In this document: positions 25,901 through 39,100 of the stretch, one piece after another
How the letters are laid out: every line of letters starts with the position of its first letter
Numbering within the stretch: position 1 is the first letter of the stretch
NCBI GenBank assembly: GCA_022578965.1
Contig: MU400544.1
Coordinates: 298,209-362,208, forward strand
Length of the DNA stretch: 64,000 nucleotides
Reading direction: 5' to 3'
From: Xylaria sp. FL1777
Lineage: Eukaryota > Ascomycota > Sordariomycetes > Xylariales > Xylariaceae
Made by a program: the position numbers and the translations under genes
The notes under the pieces: generated by a model
What the model was told of the DNA's origin: nothing
Database searches by the model: none
The model's input: only the letters and a program-made list of their open reading frames with translations

Positions 25901-27516
25901 GTGATCATAGGGCCGGCGGTCGAGGGTGTGGCAGTGGCAGTGGTGGTGGTGGTGGTAACAATGATGGTGCTTGGGCGAAGGTGGTGAGAGAGTGAAGTGA
26001 ACAGACAAGGGGCAGCAAGCGTGGTCCAACAGCTGAGCTAAATTTGCGGCTGAGAAAACAAAACACAAAGAGGAGCCGCTACTACGTCAAGTCAGGTTCT
26101 TACTTGCCTACTCCAAACGTCAAGGGCAAGCGCTGTCTGTGCCACGGTCGGTATAGCAATAGGTAAGTACTTACCTACTGAGCATTCCTATACCTGCAAT
26201 ACATACTAGATAGCTGAGCAAGGTCGATACTTACCTAATACTACCATGGGTAGTGTAATGTATGTAATCATTGATGTTACTTTACTTGGTTCAGCTTCTC
26301 ATAGTCAATCTCAATGCGATCTCAGATACCTGCCCAGGTACCTAGAGAGTGCATACCGAATAGGTACTGCACACGTGCACATGCATGCCATGTCAGTCAT
26401 GTCTACATACCTAAGTAGATATGAGTGTCCACCTACTGTGCTGCGTATGTAGGCCAGACATGTTGGTTGTGCACCTACGCAATACTGCGTAAGTACCTAG
26501 GTAAGGGATAGAATATTCTTGATAAGAGTAGACCTCATGAATGGCGCCATTACGCACGGGGCGGAGTTGCCGAGGCCTGCGGGGGTGATTCAAGTTGGTT
26601 CGCTTAATTATGACGCTTTAATTACGATCATGTCAACAAACAATGTCATGGTCAGTAGATATTACCTATACTACGTATCTAGTATAGTATACACTAGCTA
26701 TGATTCCCGAAGCGAAAGAGCGTTATGATCTAGCCCCTATATGGTCTGGAGAAACGTTTAGGTACCTAACTTTATTTAAGCATTTTTAGTGCGCTTTACC
26801 TGTATCTGCTTAGTGCCCAGGTGGGTATAAACGGTAAAACACGTACGCATACAGACCCCACCACGCTTCGCTTCGCTTCCCCTCGCTTTCTGCGGCTTTG
26901 GCGCTACCTACTCTATTCGTACGGCGCAGCGACGATGTTCCGCACTAGAAACCTTACACTAGCGCGCCCGTAGACTCGGGTTTCTCCTTGGGGGGTTTCT
27001 TGCGAACAGCTGAATTGCCAATTGCCAATACCAGGCGTTACATGGTTCTAGAAATTGGACGCCGACGACACGATATCGATGCGCATGCATCATCGTTCTG
27101 TAGTCATCAGTTGCAACGCCTCTACCGTCCCGTCATCCGGCATGTCCATCTACACTATCTATATCGAGAAGGCCATGCCGGCCAGGTACCTAAGCGGCAT
27201 TCAACCCAGCTGAAACGCGGTCTTGGCTCGGGTTTGTCGTTGGCTGTCGCTACGGGGAATGTTGGTGATGGCGCAGATCATGTTGCATGGCAGGATCCGA
27301 CATTGTCTTGTGTAGGTGCTGTAGGTAGGGGGGAATCCTGGGATAGCTACCTTCTCGGTTCCGCACTGTTTCTGTTTCTTTCTTACGCCCCCGAATCTAC
27401 ACTACCTATATGTAATAGGGCGACACCACGTACTTACTCATACATACTTGGGTAGTATGTACGCGCACACCGCCCACCTCCCGCGACCCAGACAAGACCA
27501 CTATTTTAGAAAACTC

Positions 27517-27550
27517 ATGCGAGGAGGTATGCGAGGAAGTATGCGAGGTA
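27517..27550. repeat. 12-base imperfect tandem repeat, 2.8 copies
   Basis: Units ATGCGAGGAGGT, ATGCGAGGAAGT and a truncated ATGCGAGGTA follow one another directly. It lies in non-coding DNA. Confidence 0.7.
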
Positions 27551-28466
27551 CGGAGCCCATACTGCCTATACGAAGGGCACGTCGACTCCAGGGGAGGACA
27601 CAGCAAGGGGGACCGAACCCCCAACAATGCCGCCGTTGTACACGACCCCATCGAATACATGGCGGTATACATAGGACTTACTACTACGCTACTGCGTACA
27701 TGCATCTTATCTGGTGTTACCATGGTGAGAATAAAGGGGAGTCGTTGGAGATGCTCTGCTATTACTATCTGCGGATGTCGCGCATGCAGAAAACTGTTCC
27801 ATTTCCCCAGATGGAAAGTACCGTGCTTACACTCATGTCAGATTTTCTTTTGTTTCCACATCTTTGCCACCTCCTGGCAGCTTAGTGTGCGGAATGGTTC
27901 GATTCCCCTGTCGTTAGTATTACCAGAGGGATAAGCGCCGACGACCTGGTTAGTGGAACTGCAGGTCAGTCGATTGATGCGGCTGGTATGTGTATTATAG
28001 TATGTGCGGTACACTATCACGTCCCTTGTCGCGTCCGAGATGTAGTAACTTGCAGCATAACAAAGAGCACGAATATTGCATTGTAAAGAATCACGATAGT
28101 TGCAGAGATACCGGTAGCAGTTTTACATTATACATTGATTAATTGTTCTATATTGGTAATCATAGCATAATCGTAATCGTTAAGTCCCCTACACTACTAG
28201 ACCGAGAAGCGTCCACCGGCTGTAGTCCCCATTCCCATATATCAGATAGAAATATGTACCGCGATGATAGAACATATTAAGAGAAAACAAACAAACTAGT
28301 GTCTTCATCAATAAAGAGAGGATGCAAAATATCTTATACATCCCTTATTTTTTGTGTACCATCATCCCCCCAATAGAAGTAAGTAGCAAGAAGAAGAAGA
28401 AAAGAATAGTACAACACGCGCCTGGAAAGAGGGGTATAACGAGAAATTGTGTTCCAGAAACAATCT

Positions 28467-30194
28467 TCATTCGTCCTCGCCCTCGGCGTCAACATCTTCA
28501 TCGTCTTGGACGGCGGCCACAGGTGGGACTGGGTACCCAGTCGCCTTGAGCGGGTTCTGCAATGCCCACCTGCCCTTCTCTCCCCGTCTGAGAATGCCGA
28601 TGGCAGGGCTAGTGGCCCAGTCCACCAGCGTGCCGTCGGTATCGCCGCCGAATTTGACCGGCGGCTCGGTGCCGGCGGCGGCCTTCTCTAGGTGTTTCGC
28701 GACGTGCTCCATGCGCTCGTCCCAGGCATTGGTGCCGTCGAAGCGCACGCCACAGCCCGGCGCTGGGCACAGCATGTGCGTAGGCAGCTGGCACCTGGTC
28801 CGGATCGCCTCGTCTTGGTGCGCGCGTTGCTGCTCCTCCCACTCGGGCACGTGGGTCTTCGACTTGATCTTGCTCTTCAGGTGTGCGGGGACGTGCATGC
28901 GCCGGAGGTGTTGCGTGTATAGATCCTTGCGGTTGAAGATTGTCCCGTTAGGCAGCATCGATGGGTGCGCGACTGGGTAACGAGGGCACTCGGCGCGCCT
29001 GCGCCCGCCGCCTGATGATTTCTTTGGCGTGCTAGGCTTGTTCGATACCTGCGCGCACCCTTCCTGCTGACACACCCAATACTGAAGCACAATGTGCTGA
29101 GAGGCGCAGTGGCGCTTCCACTCGTTCTTGCTGGCAAACGTAGAACGACAGCCTGCAAACTCGAATATACAAGTGAATGGTCGCGTATGCTGCTTCTTGA
29201 TGTGGTTGTCGAGACCTGTTCGATCTTTGAATGACACCTTGAGACAGTCGGGACAATTGTACTGTCCCTTGGTCCCTTGGATAGAGGGCTTGATGCCGGA
29301 CCGAACTACCAGCGATTCGTCCATTGTAGTCTTGGAGCGTTTGGCCTCCGGAGATAAGTGAGCGGTGCTGCGCCGCTTGAAGTTTTTGGTGTTACGTGCT
29401 GATCTAGGAAGTCCATTCTTCGATTTCTTGTACGGGCTGTACTCGCCATCCTCGTCGTCGTCATTAGCTTCGTCTTCGTTTGGCTCAGTCTTCAGATATG
29501 GACTTTCAGGGTCGTCTCCAGGCTCAATATCGTCGTCTTCGTAAGTGCGATGGTTTTCCGCCGTGTCAGGGATATGTATCTCTTCTTTCACGATCGGAGT
29601 GTTTAGGCTCGAGCACCTAGTGTGTTGGGATACTTCTTCTTCATCCCATACTCTGTGGCTTCCATTGCTATCGTCGCTTGACATGCTAGAAGTTCTTATG
29701 GGGAAGCCGAACCTTTGCGCATTGTCATCATAAAAGCTAATTGGCATATCCTGCATTGGATTGACATCCTCAAGATTAACACAGCCATCAGCTAAACCAG
29801 TAAACTCGTAGACCTGAGGATGGGAGCTCCAGCTCTCGCATTGGGGCAATAGAGGCATATCGGAAGGTGTGGGTGGCGAATGGACTTGATAATAATCGGT
29901 CTCCCTTGGCGGACTGTGACCACTGCTGCAAGTCGAGGATGAGTTGGTGTATGACGGCGAACCCGCGCGCTGGAAGTGAGCAGTCGGGAATGGGGCCACA
30001 ATCCCAGACGCAACAGAATCCATCGTTGGATATATTAGAAATGGTGATTTGCTGTCTGTTAGGTAGCGGCTGACAGTCCAAGAACCAGCAGTACTTGTCG
30101 GCGAAACCGAACGCTTGATTTCAGGGTCCATTGGCAGCTCTGTGTATAGTGAATACGACGAAGAGTCGACGTACGGTGCATGTGGATAAGCCAT
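28467..30194 (-). CDS. C2H2 zinc-finger protein, probable transcription factor
   Basis: One uninterrupted frame of 575 aa starting at the ATG at 30194 (MAYPHAPYVDSSS). Residues 1-200 are Ser/Pro/Tyr-rich, as in many activation regions. Two blocks, about 218-251 and the C-terminal end (DEDVDAEGEDE), are highly acidic. Basic stretches at about 255-292 (PYKKSKN, NFKRRST, KRSK) look like nuclear localisation signals. Four finger-like motifs follow: CPDC...HIKKQH (314-336), CIFEFAGC...HCASQH (342-367), a widely spaced CQQEGC...HLRRMH (375-434), and CPAPGC...HVAKH (476-501). This layout fits fungal C2H2 regulators of the degenerate-finger kind. I cannot name its target genes. It lies 10 kb from the PKS with two unrelated genes in between, so I do not treat it as a pathway regulator. 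Confidence 0.87.
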   Translation of the reverse strand: MAYPHAPYVDSSSYSLYTELPMDPEIKRSVSPTSTAGSWTVSRYLTDSKSPFLIYPTMDSVASGIVAPFPTAHFQRAGSPSYTNSSSTCSSGHSPPRETDYYQVHSPPTPSDMPLLPQCESWSSHPQVYEFTGLADGCVNLEDVNPMQDMPISFYDDNAQRFGFPIRTSSMSSDDSNGSHRVWDEEEVSQHTRCSSLNTPIVKEEIHIPDTAENHRTYEDDDIEPGDDPESPYLKTEPNEDEANDDDEDGEYSPYKKSKNGLPRSARNTKNFKRRSTAHLSPEAKRSKTTMDESLVVRSGIKPSIQGTKGQYNCPDCLKVSFKDRTGLDNHIKKQHTRPFTCIFEFAGCRSTFASKNEWKRHCASQHIVLQYWVCQQEGCAQVSNKPSTPKKSSGGGRRRAECPRYPVAHPSMLPNGTIFNRKDLYTQHLRRMHVPAHLKSKIKSKTHVPEWEEQQRAHQDEAIRTRCQLPTHMLCPAPGCGVRFDGTNAWDERMEHVAKHLEKAAAGTEPPVKFGGDTDGTLVDWATSPAIGILRRGEKGRWALQNPLKATGYPVPPVAAVQDDEDVDAEGEDE

Positions 30195-33100
30195 CTTGTA
30201 AGCCGATCGCAGTGGGGACTAATGCCTCAAAGCAAGAAGTAATCAACTTATAGACAACTATGTCCAGGCTATCCAGAGTCGAACAAGAAAGAGTATTCAG
30301 ATAGTCACTTATTCGATAGCAGATGAGAGAGACAACCAGCCCTGTATCGTCGTGTCAATGTATGTACTATGGAGACCAAGGCTCCAGGAGGATAATTAAC
30401 AACGAGGAAGAAAAAAGGGTTGGGGCGAGATCTTGATAGTTTGTATATGGTGGGTATAATGTATAATCTAGAAGGGACACAGCCGAGCCAAGGGAGAGGG
30501 TCAAGGTTACCATCAAGGCAGTAAGAGGGCGGCGCAGCTCGTTCGACGCCGATCAACACCGAAATGCCATTGCTGTTACAACTTTCTATTATATTGCCCT
30601 TTGCACCGACACGACATACTTTCCGATCCTGGGCTCACAGGGTTTCTGGCCATGGGTCACTGCCCACGACCCACGCGGAGCCTCCTCGGGTGCGCCAAGA
30701 CCTCTGACCCTGAGCAGTTGTTTCTTTTTCATGCAGGATGCTGGATCTGCACATGCAACACACCCATGACCCCTGTACTGCGTATGTATGAGTACATTGT
30801 ATTTTCTGTCAGAATTGGCCGCGCACATCTTAGGGTAAGGCAGCCGACCCACCTGAGAGAGGTCAGCTTAGCGCCAAGAAAGCGAGTGTAAGTACATAGC
30901 TGGTTGAAATACGGGACGATGTACCTACATCGTACGCTAGGTATATGTATGTTGGTACGCGACCCGTTAGATATGGGAACCAATCCTATCCTGCTTAACA
31001 GTCCCCTGCCCCCTTTCACGTCTCTATAGCACACCATACGCGTATGCTTTGTACACTAAGTCACCGAACGCTCTGCTTAGCTACGAAAGGGGGTTGAACA
31101 ATAGCCCCGGAGACATATGAGCTGAGAGTGCCAGGAAAACAGTAGACGTGTATTGTAAGTAATATTATGCAAGCATGAAAGGCGCGACGAGGACAAAAGT
31201 GGCAGGGTAGCTGTGGACGGAGGCAGACGAGAAGGCGTACAATTGCATACAGCTCACCACGACAATTCCAGGCACCAGACACGTATATGCATAACGGGTG
31301 CGGGTCTTCTTGTTCTGAGGTGCAACATCATCTCGAGTTCCGGTACGTCCCGCCCGATCAGAGTGTTGCCTATAAGGTTCGCATAAAGGCGAGTCATAGA
31401 TACGGCGTCACGCAAGGTTGCACAAAGAGGAGAGACTTCAGTGGGCTAGTCAACATCCGTCTATGTGGGAGGAGATGACCGAACAATGATTTGGTCCAAT
31501 CGCTGTCAAGCATCCTGATGTAGCCTGCCATCAAACAGCACCAACGATAAGGTGCCAACGAGAGCCCTACCGTCGTCCAGGACGCGGGTGAGCTGACTGT
31601 GGTGTCCTACGTATTCTATGATGCGGCTCCAACGGACTGTTTTACCGGTATTTGGGTGTTGATATGACTCTGTTGTCAACTGGGCAAAAGATCAGGGCGT
31701 TGTCGATGATGAGCTCTACGATATGGAGTGGTCTCTCAGGTGGCCTTTTTCTTTTTTCTTGCTTGCTTCCTGAAGAGCTATTATTGTACTAGGCAGTACT
31801 GTAGAACAATGGCGCATCGATGTCTCGCATCACTAGAAGTTCTCTAGAATGACACAGACTATTTATTGTTCCTAAATTGGGCAAGACAGCGAAGCCACGC
31901 AGCCACGCGCAGCCACTTGTCCAAAGCCTATCTATCAGCTCGAGTATGCCTAAAACCGTGGAGCTGTTGGGGACATCTTAACCCCGAAGAAGCATGAATG
32001 TAGATAAACTTACTTACCTAGTATAAGTTAGGTATGTACTTTAATGTCAGAGTTCTTTGATTTTGGTTCTTACCCCACTACCCTGAGGTCTGACATGACA
32101 CTGGGGATGTCACTCTGAATTCCGGAGTCTCGCGAACTTGTGGTGTTCTGCTCGGGGCAAGCGATGGTTAGGTACAAGGTAGCATTCCGGATATCGAATC
32201 AAACTTGCGTACTATGTACACTACGTAAGTAGAGGTGTTGTGTTGGATGCCATACCTTAGTCAAATGACGCGACGCTAATACTGCCTTGTACGATAAGTG
32301 TTTACTTGCATTCCATGTACCGTCCAGAGTGTGGGGTGAGCACAGATACTTTTACATAAGTACCAGATAGCAGCGCCGCTGCAGTCTGCTTGGTCCGCAC
32401 AGTACCCGTACTGATACAAGAAGGGCGCACCAGAGCCACTAAAAAAAGATCCACTTGAGCCAACGACAATACACTGGGAAGCCACACCCATCCCCCTCCT
32501 GCCATTCGCTGTTTCCGCTTCTTCACCGAATAGCAATATCGAAGCTCCAATAGGAAACTGTCATCATGACGTTCTGTCCGTGGAGCGCCAAGGCAACCCG
32601 AAGGCAGACAAAAGAGGCACATCTATTTGCAGAATCTCTTACCCATTAGCAAACAGTTGGGTACCCAATAGGTAGACCCACACTTCTCCATACAACGCAA
32701 CATGTTGGGGGCCGGATATGGACAACTTATGTACTTGCAGTACTCCCCCATTATGTAGGTACTTTATCCCCATACTTATTAGCAAAGGTACAAATGTACA
32801 GAGTAGTATACCGGTAATATACACGCACCCGCCTGCCTTATGTACATAGAAAACCTCAAAGATCGGCAGTTATTTCCGTGCTCAGCAGCAGCCACTTCTA
32901 GCTTATGTACGCACCTTACGCACTACTCCTACACTACACCAAACCACACTGCACTATTGCATACCTACTAGGTACTAAGTATGTACTCGCTGGCATTGCC
33001 TACTTGGGTAGTCTGCTGCTACGCACTTATACTCACCCACAAGGCGGAATCTATAGACTATCTCTACATTCCCCGTTAGGCAGAGTTTGCGATCGGTAAA

Positions 33101-36100
33101 GTATATGGGGGTCTTCCAGTAGACCGCGAGACGGTTCGCTGATTGGTTCGTTGTTAACAACAGCTCGCTGTGCTGATATGTGATATGGTAGAGCAATGCC
33201 CGGTTCTGCTGGCAAAAGTGTGGCTATGGCTAACCGGGCCAATGGCCCTCTTTCTTTCTCTCTATTCTTCCTTACCCTTTTCTTTACCTTTTCCGCCCCG
33301 AAACTCTCCATGCCGGTTAGTTAATACAGATGCTAAGATGGTATCTTATCCATCTACCTACTTATCGAAGGCTGTGCCCCTCGTGAGTATTCCCACCTTG
33401 GCGGTGGCAGAGTCGAGCATGGCCTGGCCTGACCCTACCTACTCACTTACACACACTACCTTACACACACTACCTTACATACACCACCTATGCGTACGCA
33501 GTAAGTACCTGGGTAGGTAAGATGGAGGTACCTAAAGTATCTACCACGTAGGTAGGTACTGTACCTACACTAGCAGTGTAGATGCCGTAGGAACATCCCG
33601 CTGCGTCCCGCATCATCTTGTACACTACCTCCTCATCATTCATCCTTATGTCAGCCTGTGACCCCGGCAGTAGTAACCCTGCAGGTGTTACAGTACGAGC
33701 AGTAGTTCTCCTTTGTGTCACCTTCCGTCCCCGTCGTCCAATTGCGTGTCGCTGCCTCGTCTTCTAAGCGCGGGCAAGCTACACAACATCGACGCCACGA
33801 CAAGCATCCTCCCTGCAACCTCCATGTTTGACGTAGACGATCGCTTCGCCTGTTCAGATGAGATGAAATGGCAGCAGCATGGTATGGACACATGTCTGGC
33901 CTGGCACATGCTACGGATTGGCACCGTAGCTTGGAGCTCGCGTACCATTATCCGAAGACTCGATCCCCTTTCCCCTGCTGGCCCACCCAACCCAGCGCGC
34001 GGGATTATCCTCGCTCCTGGCTAGACCGCCAGAGGAGAGTCCCGACTATGCGAATGCCACGTTGAGTTCACATGCTGGTTGTTCGATTGTGTGACCAGCA
34101 GTCTCTTTCACGCTGGCTTGAGGCTCTGCTGGTATAGGGGCTTCTGTCTTGTTTTCCATATTTTCCAACTGACCATGCAATGAAACGCCGCGATGCAACT
34201 CTATCAGGAGCGGTCAAGAGGACTTCCCGTAACTGTAACTTACCCCAAAAGGCGGACTGACGAGGGGCTTCGACAGTCAAACCTGCGTTGGAGATAAGTC
34301 ATCGCACCCACTCACTCCACGGTCCATTGTCGGCAGTCACACTCACCATCCAATACGTTTTTTGGGGGGAACCAGCCACAATTTCCGTCATCTGCATTAT
34401 ACATCGCTAGGCGTAAGACTCGCCACCTACTCATTTATCGACATAGAGCCCGATAGGATATGAGGGTATTTCGAACGCATTGTGCCATTCTAAATCCCGC
34501 TTTAATGGTGATAGCATGAGCTGGATCACACCCGAAGCATATCTGACGAAGTGATGTACTTCAATGGGGAGATACCAATAATCCTAAGCAGCCACGAGCG
34601 AATAGAAACGAAGACATAGAGTCGAATATGGCGGTGCTGCTGTGGCTTCTATTTGTCCGTTCCTTATTTCGTGTGCGCCTCGTCATTTTCTTACGGATAC
34701 ATCGTGCGGTATGGTACTTGCCCCGGATTAACAGGATGACAAACCTCTTTCTAACCCCTCTGTGGAGCGAGTTGTCAGCCGTCTGATGCTCTCAAGACTC
34801 AAAAATCAAGCTTATCTTAATTTACACGGCATCGTCCCTGCAGATCACGGCTTACATGTTTGCCAGATGTGGTTCGAAGATGTTAGTAAAAATAGCGGAA
34901 CGTTTGAGCAAGGTCTCTGAATACATCTGCCTCTGTGCAATCCTTGGACAAGTAGTAGGTAACGTACCGGTACCTGTCGGGGAGATTAGTAGAGCTCATC
35001 GCTGACAGTACTTGAACAATCTAGGCCTGTTGATTATGTCAAGAAGGTATCGGAAGGGGAAAGGATAAGATTGTTTTGAAATCATACCGGCTCTCTCGGC
35101 GGCTATCCTCACAAGTAACAAAGACCTAAGCTCCTGCAGCCCCCCCTTCCCTTATCTATAGAGAGTTTCTGAATACCCCATGACTTAGAATTTGTGCCCT
35201 GTGTGTCTAACTTTTTGAGATGCTATGTCTAGGTCTAGTGTGTGCTAGTTTTATTGGGATTTGTACTACTGGTCGCAACCCGAGCTGATCACCGTCTTAG
35301 GCTCTACGAGTCTACAATAGTCTAGGCCACGTCGACCCCAGAACTACTTTTGACGTGTAACTAGAACAACCTATTACCGTAAACGCCGCGTTTACTGTCG
35401 GGTATTAGACGCCGATGCTACTTTATGGCTTGCTAGTTCCTACTGCATACTAAGAATGTCAGTCTTGCCCAACCCCTGAATCGACTGCATGGTAAGAATT
35501 GCCCTTGTCCGGACGCCACCCAGTCCTAAGCTATGCCACTCAAGGAAGCCTCGATTTGATAAACTAGTGGTAAAGTTTCATGTTTTATTATAGCATCTTT
35601 GTGGCCAGTCAAGCCAGAAACTTTCGTCCTATACTGAAAAACTGCACGTACCAAGTACCTTTCGTACATCCCCATCTTCTTTTCTATTAAAAGATTATGT
35701 AGTACTATCTATTTGCAGTTTAGATTCTCATTTCTCTGTGCCGCCATCTTGCTTTTACGGTACGACTGGCCAACGCCGACCCCATCTCCTGGTTTGAAAG
35801 AAAGGTCCAAGTGGAGATCAATTCAATATACCGGTACGTACTGGCTTGTCGTTCTGTTCACTTTACTTCAAACTATACAGCACCAACTTGGATAATCAAA
35901 AGAATCAGGTAGTCCGGGGAGCGTTCCATCATCAACAACTGCTACCGTTCTCCAGCGTAAGCCAATCTGTATGGTCCTTTTTGTCATTGCCAATCAGTGG
36001 AGCGTGACATGACGGCGAACGTGGTAGTGTTACACCATATTTTGCCTTTTTCCGCTTATCTTTTCCTCTTCCAATAGCCGAAGTCTCGTCAAGCGCTTCC

Positions 36101-39100
36101 TTCTATGTGGGTGCCCCTAGATCAAGCGGATACTACATAATCATACCGCATCATTCCGAGCGTGGGAGATAATGTTATTACAACAAATCCTTCAAGCATT
36201 AAAACTAGTATGCCAAAGGTTAGATTCATTCGGACGTGGCGTAGGACTCCTCGAATATGCCTCACCGCGCAATAAGTGCTCTACAAGGGTTGCGCTAATA
36301 TCGGCCCATACTACAAGGAAACGACGGGAAATACTTACTTCTCAGCGCAGACGCTGCCCTCCCCTCGTGTAAGTGCGGAGCTGGGACCTACTTTTAACCT
36401 GTTTAGCGTCCCCTGCAGACTCTCTACCCATGCTGACTGAGAGGTTAGCCACCAAGGTATCCTTTTAGATATGGATCTCTACCAGTCAAATTTCATCCTG
36501 TGTAGTTTCGGTCGGCAAGAGAGACAGTCACAGGCAGTTTCCTGTAATCCTACTGGTGCTACCCGGGATTTCAGGCCTGTTTCTAGACTTCAGTACCATT
36601 TACGTGTACTATGAAGTACTAGATTTTCCCATACCGACGAGGATTAGTACGACCTATGGGATTGGATTACTCATTCCAGCGTGTTATCCTCACGTAGTAA
36701 GGGCTTATTCTAGACTGGTTCCTTGTCGTTAAGCGATAGCATGGAAGACTCGACTACTGAAGATGTGACATGGACTACCCCGTGTGGCTGATAACGGTGC
36801 GCACTCTCCCCGTTTTCCTTCCGCATCCAATTTATATTAGCCATAGTTAGTGCTCTATACTCACGTTCCTCCGAGCTACCACTTCCGCGCAAAGTGTGTA
36901 GGGAGGAAATAGTACACACCAGCTTGATGTCCCTAGGAAAATACGAGTAGTAGCCGAAGACCTATTTTCCTCTGGCCACTTTGTGAAAGCAAGAATAGAG
37001 TGCTTAAACTCAAGCAAAGTCTGATCACATGTCCGTCTACTAGTGCTAATATCCAATCTTAACAGCGTTAATCTTGAACTTGGGCAACACCTCCAGCAGA
37101 TAATTCAAACGGCGTTGCGGCATGACTTACATTACAAATCCTAGCTAGGACTCTATTTTGCACTTCTCGGGTGAATCGACCAGATGTAACGTTAAAATCC
37201 GTCTACATATGTATACTATACTCATGTCCCCCTGTTGTTAATAAACGATCTTGTCTTACAATGAATGCACCACAACCAAGGAAGCAGGGTAAGGGGGAAT
37301 TCTACTTCCATAACTCATCTCCGCAACAGCAATATTCGCCACACTAATTAATTCCGGACTCTCGGCGACAACAACCAACCACCCCATACGAATCTTCCTT
37401 TCTTTCTCTGAAATAGCCGGTTGGCTCCTTCCTGGTCAGGACGACGCGACGATCAACCTGTTTGCCACCCCTGCGAACAAGGCCGTTTCATTTCCCTTCA
37501 TTTCACAAGGTAGCATGTCTTTTATGCCTTTACAGTTGGTTTCACATCACTTGGGTAGCATTTACACTGTGGTATGCCATAAAGTTCCATGTCCATGTTG
37601 TCAGCCGCGAATATGTCGGTCCCGGCTAGTAAAGCGTTTCTAGAGAGTTAGTAACTATTTCCTCCTTTACGTGATGTGGTGGGTTACTATACCAGTAATC
37701 CCACCATTCGGCCCCGATACACTAGATACACTTCGATATGACATCTATCTACATTTGCAACCTTCATGATTATCTCATGATTATCTCCATAGCACATGGA
37801 CTTCAGAGTACTTTAAGGGACACAGCTTGATAGTAGCCCAAATCTCAAACCCAACGAAAGAGAATCAACGAAGGAGATGATTGTGTAAGTCTAACCTATC
37901 ACGACAAATTGCATGTCAGAAAGTCCGTCCTGTTAGATTTTGATAGATACCATTGTTAAGCAATAGATCTCTTAGATTTTCGCTTTCGAAGTTTATATTG
38001 CAGAATATTATTCGAGGCATACGGCATACGGTCAGCCCATGTACCCACGACTTCTGCTTTCGACTACGTTATCCCATCAAGCATATCCTTTCACTTTTTT
38101 TCCTTTCCAAACTTCTCCTGTACTGCTCCGTAGTTGAGTCGTTGACTCTACAAGGCTGACTATATCACCATATTAGTGTACCTGTCAAAAGTCCTCCCAC
38201 CATCTCTTGTTCTAGCACAGTTTCGTCAGCATCAGTGCTTCTTCGGCGTGGACATTTGACAATGCAAATAAACGGCTAAGTTCAACAACCGATACCCATC
38301 CCTCAGAGTTTAAGACGCCATGTTCATCTACGAACCTTTTCATTATCCGTCCACCATCCTGCCCAGAATCCTATTCCCGGATCTTAGAGACACCGAGCGA
38401 CGTTGCTAAAAATCATGTATCCCAAGTTCTGCAATTTAATTACGAAAAATCTTTGTTACCAGCCAGACATGAAAAGACAGATAATCTATCCTTAGATTCA
38501 ATCGAGACAAAAGATACTGTTTGTCAATTAGGAACGCCAAACTAAGGGAGCCGTAGACTTGACAAGCTACCAGAGGCTGACCGAACCTGCACACATCGAA
38601 GTTTGCCCGTATTCGCGTAATTCCTATGAGCGCCTCCGCGGCGCGCTCGAGGGTCCCTGTAAGAGAACAAATATTCTCAATGGCTGTATGCCGCCCTGAT
38701 TTAGAGCCGCCTTCAAGCAGAGAAGAGCCCTGGGACATCTGTACTCTGTTCCAAGACGGCTACTCGTATAATTAATTGCACAGTAGCAGCCTAAGGCATA
38801 TCGCGGGCGTGAGCTCGGAGCGTATCATCGAAATACTAATCCCTTTTTCTTGCTTCGTGATTGCCATCTTCTAGGAAGTCAACCGCGTTTTAGAAGGCAT
38901 GATCACTTTCACACCTATTTGGACTCCCCTTTATTTAGGAACGGATACTTGTATCCTCTGTATAGCCACAATGACCTTAGATATGGTATTTCTTCTTCTT
39001 CTTTCTCTCTCTTTTTTTCTCGACTAGGTTAGGCCGTACAATTATCACTTTGACACTGTTTAGGGAATAATGTGCTACCAACCTTTTAAGGTCTCGCTCA

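Larger units (their letters stand above)
25698..28466. other. Intergenic, ULD promoter plus gene-free DNA
   Basis: The first 400 bases are the ULD-gene leader and promoter, with a GTG/CAC triplet run near 25937-25957. The rest has no domain-bearing frame; the largest (26988-27455, +) looks spurious. It contains two TACTGCGTA copies (26483, 27690), one ACCTAGGT palindrome (26495-26502) and an imperfect 12-base tandem repeat at 27517-27550. The last part is the 3' flank of the zinc-finger gene. Confidence 0.55.

Noticed and set aside
26988..27455. 155-codon plus-strand frame
   Set aside because: Low-quality composition, no domain, lies among intergenic motifs.
28467..30194. C2H2 factor as regulator of the PKS locus
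   Set aside because: It is 10 kb away with a kinase and a ULD gene between; nothing in the sequence ties it to the pathway.
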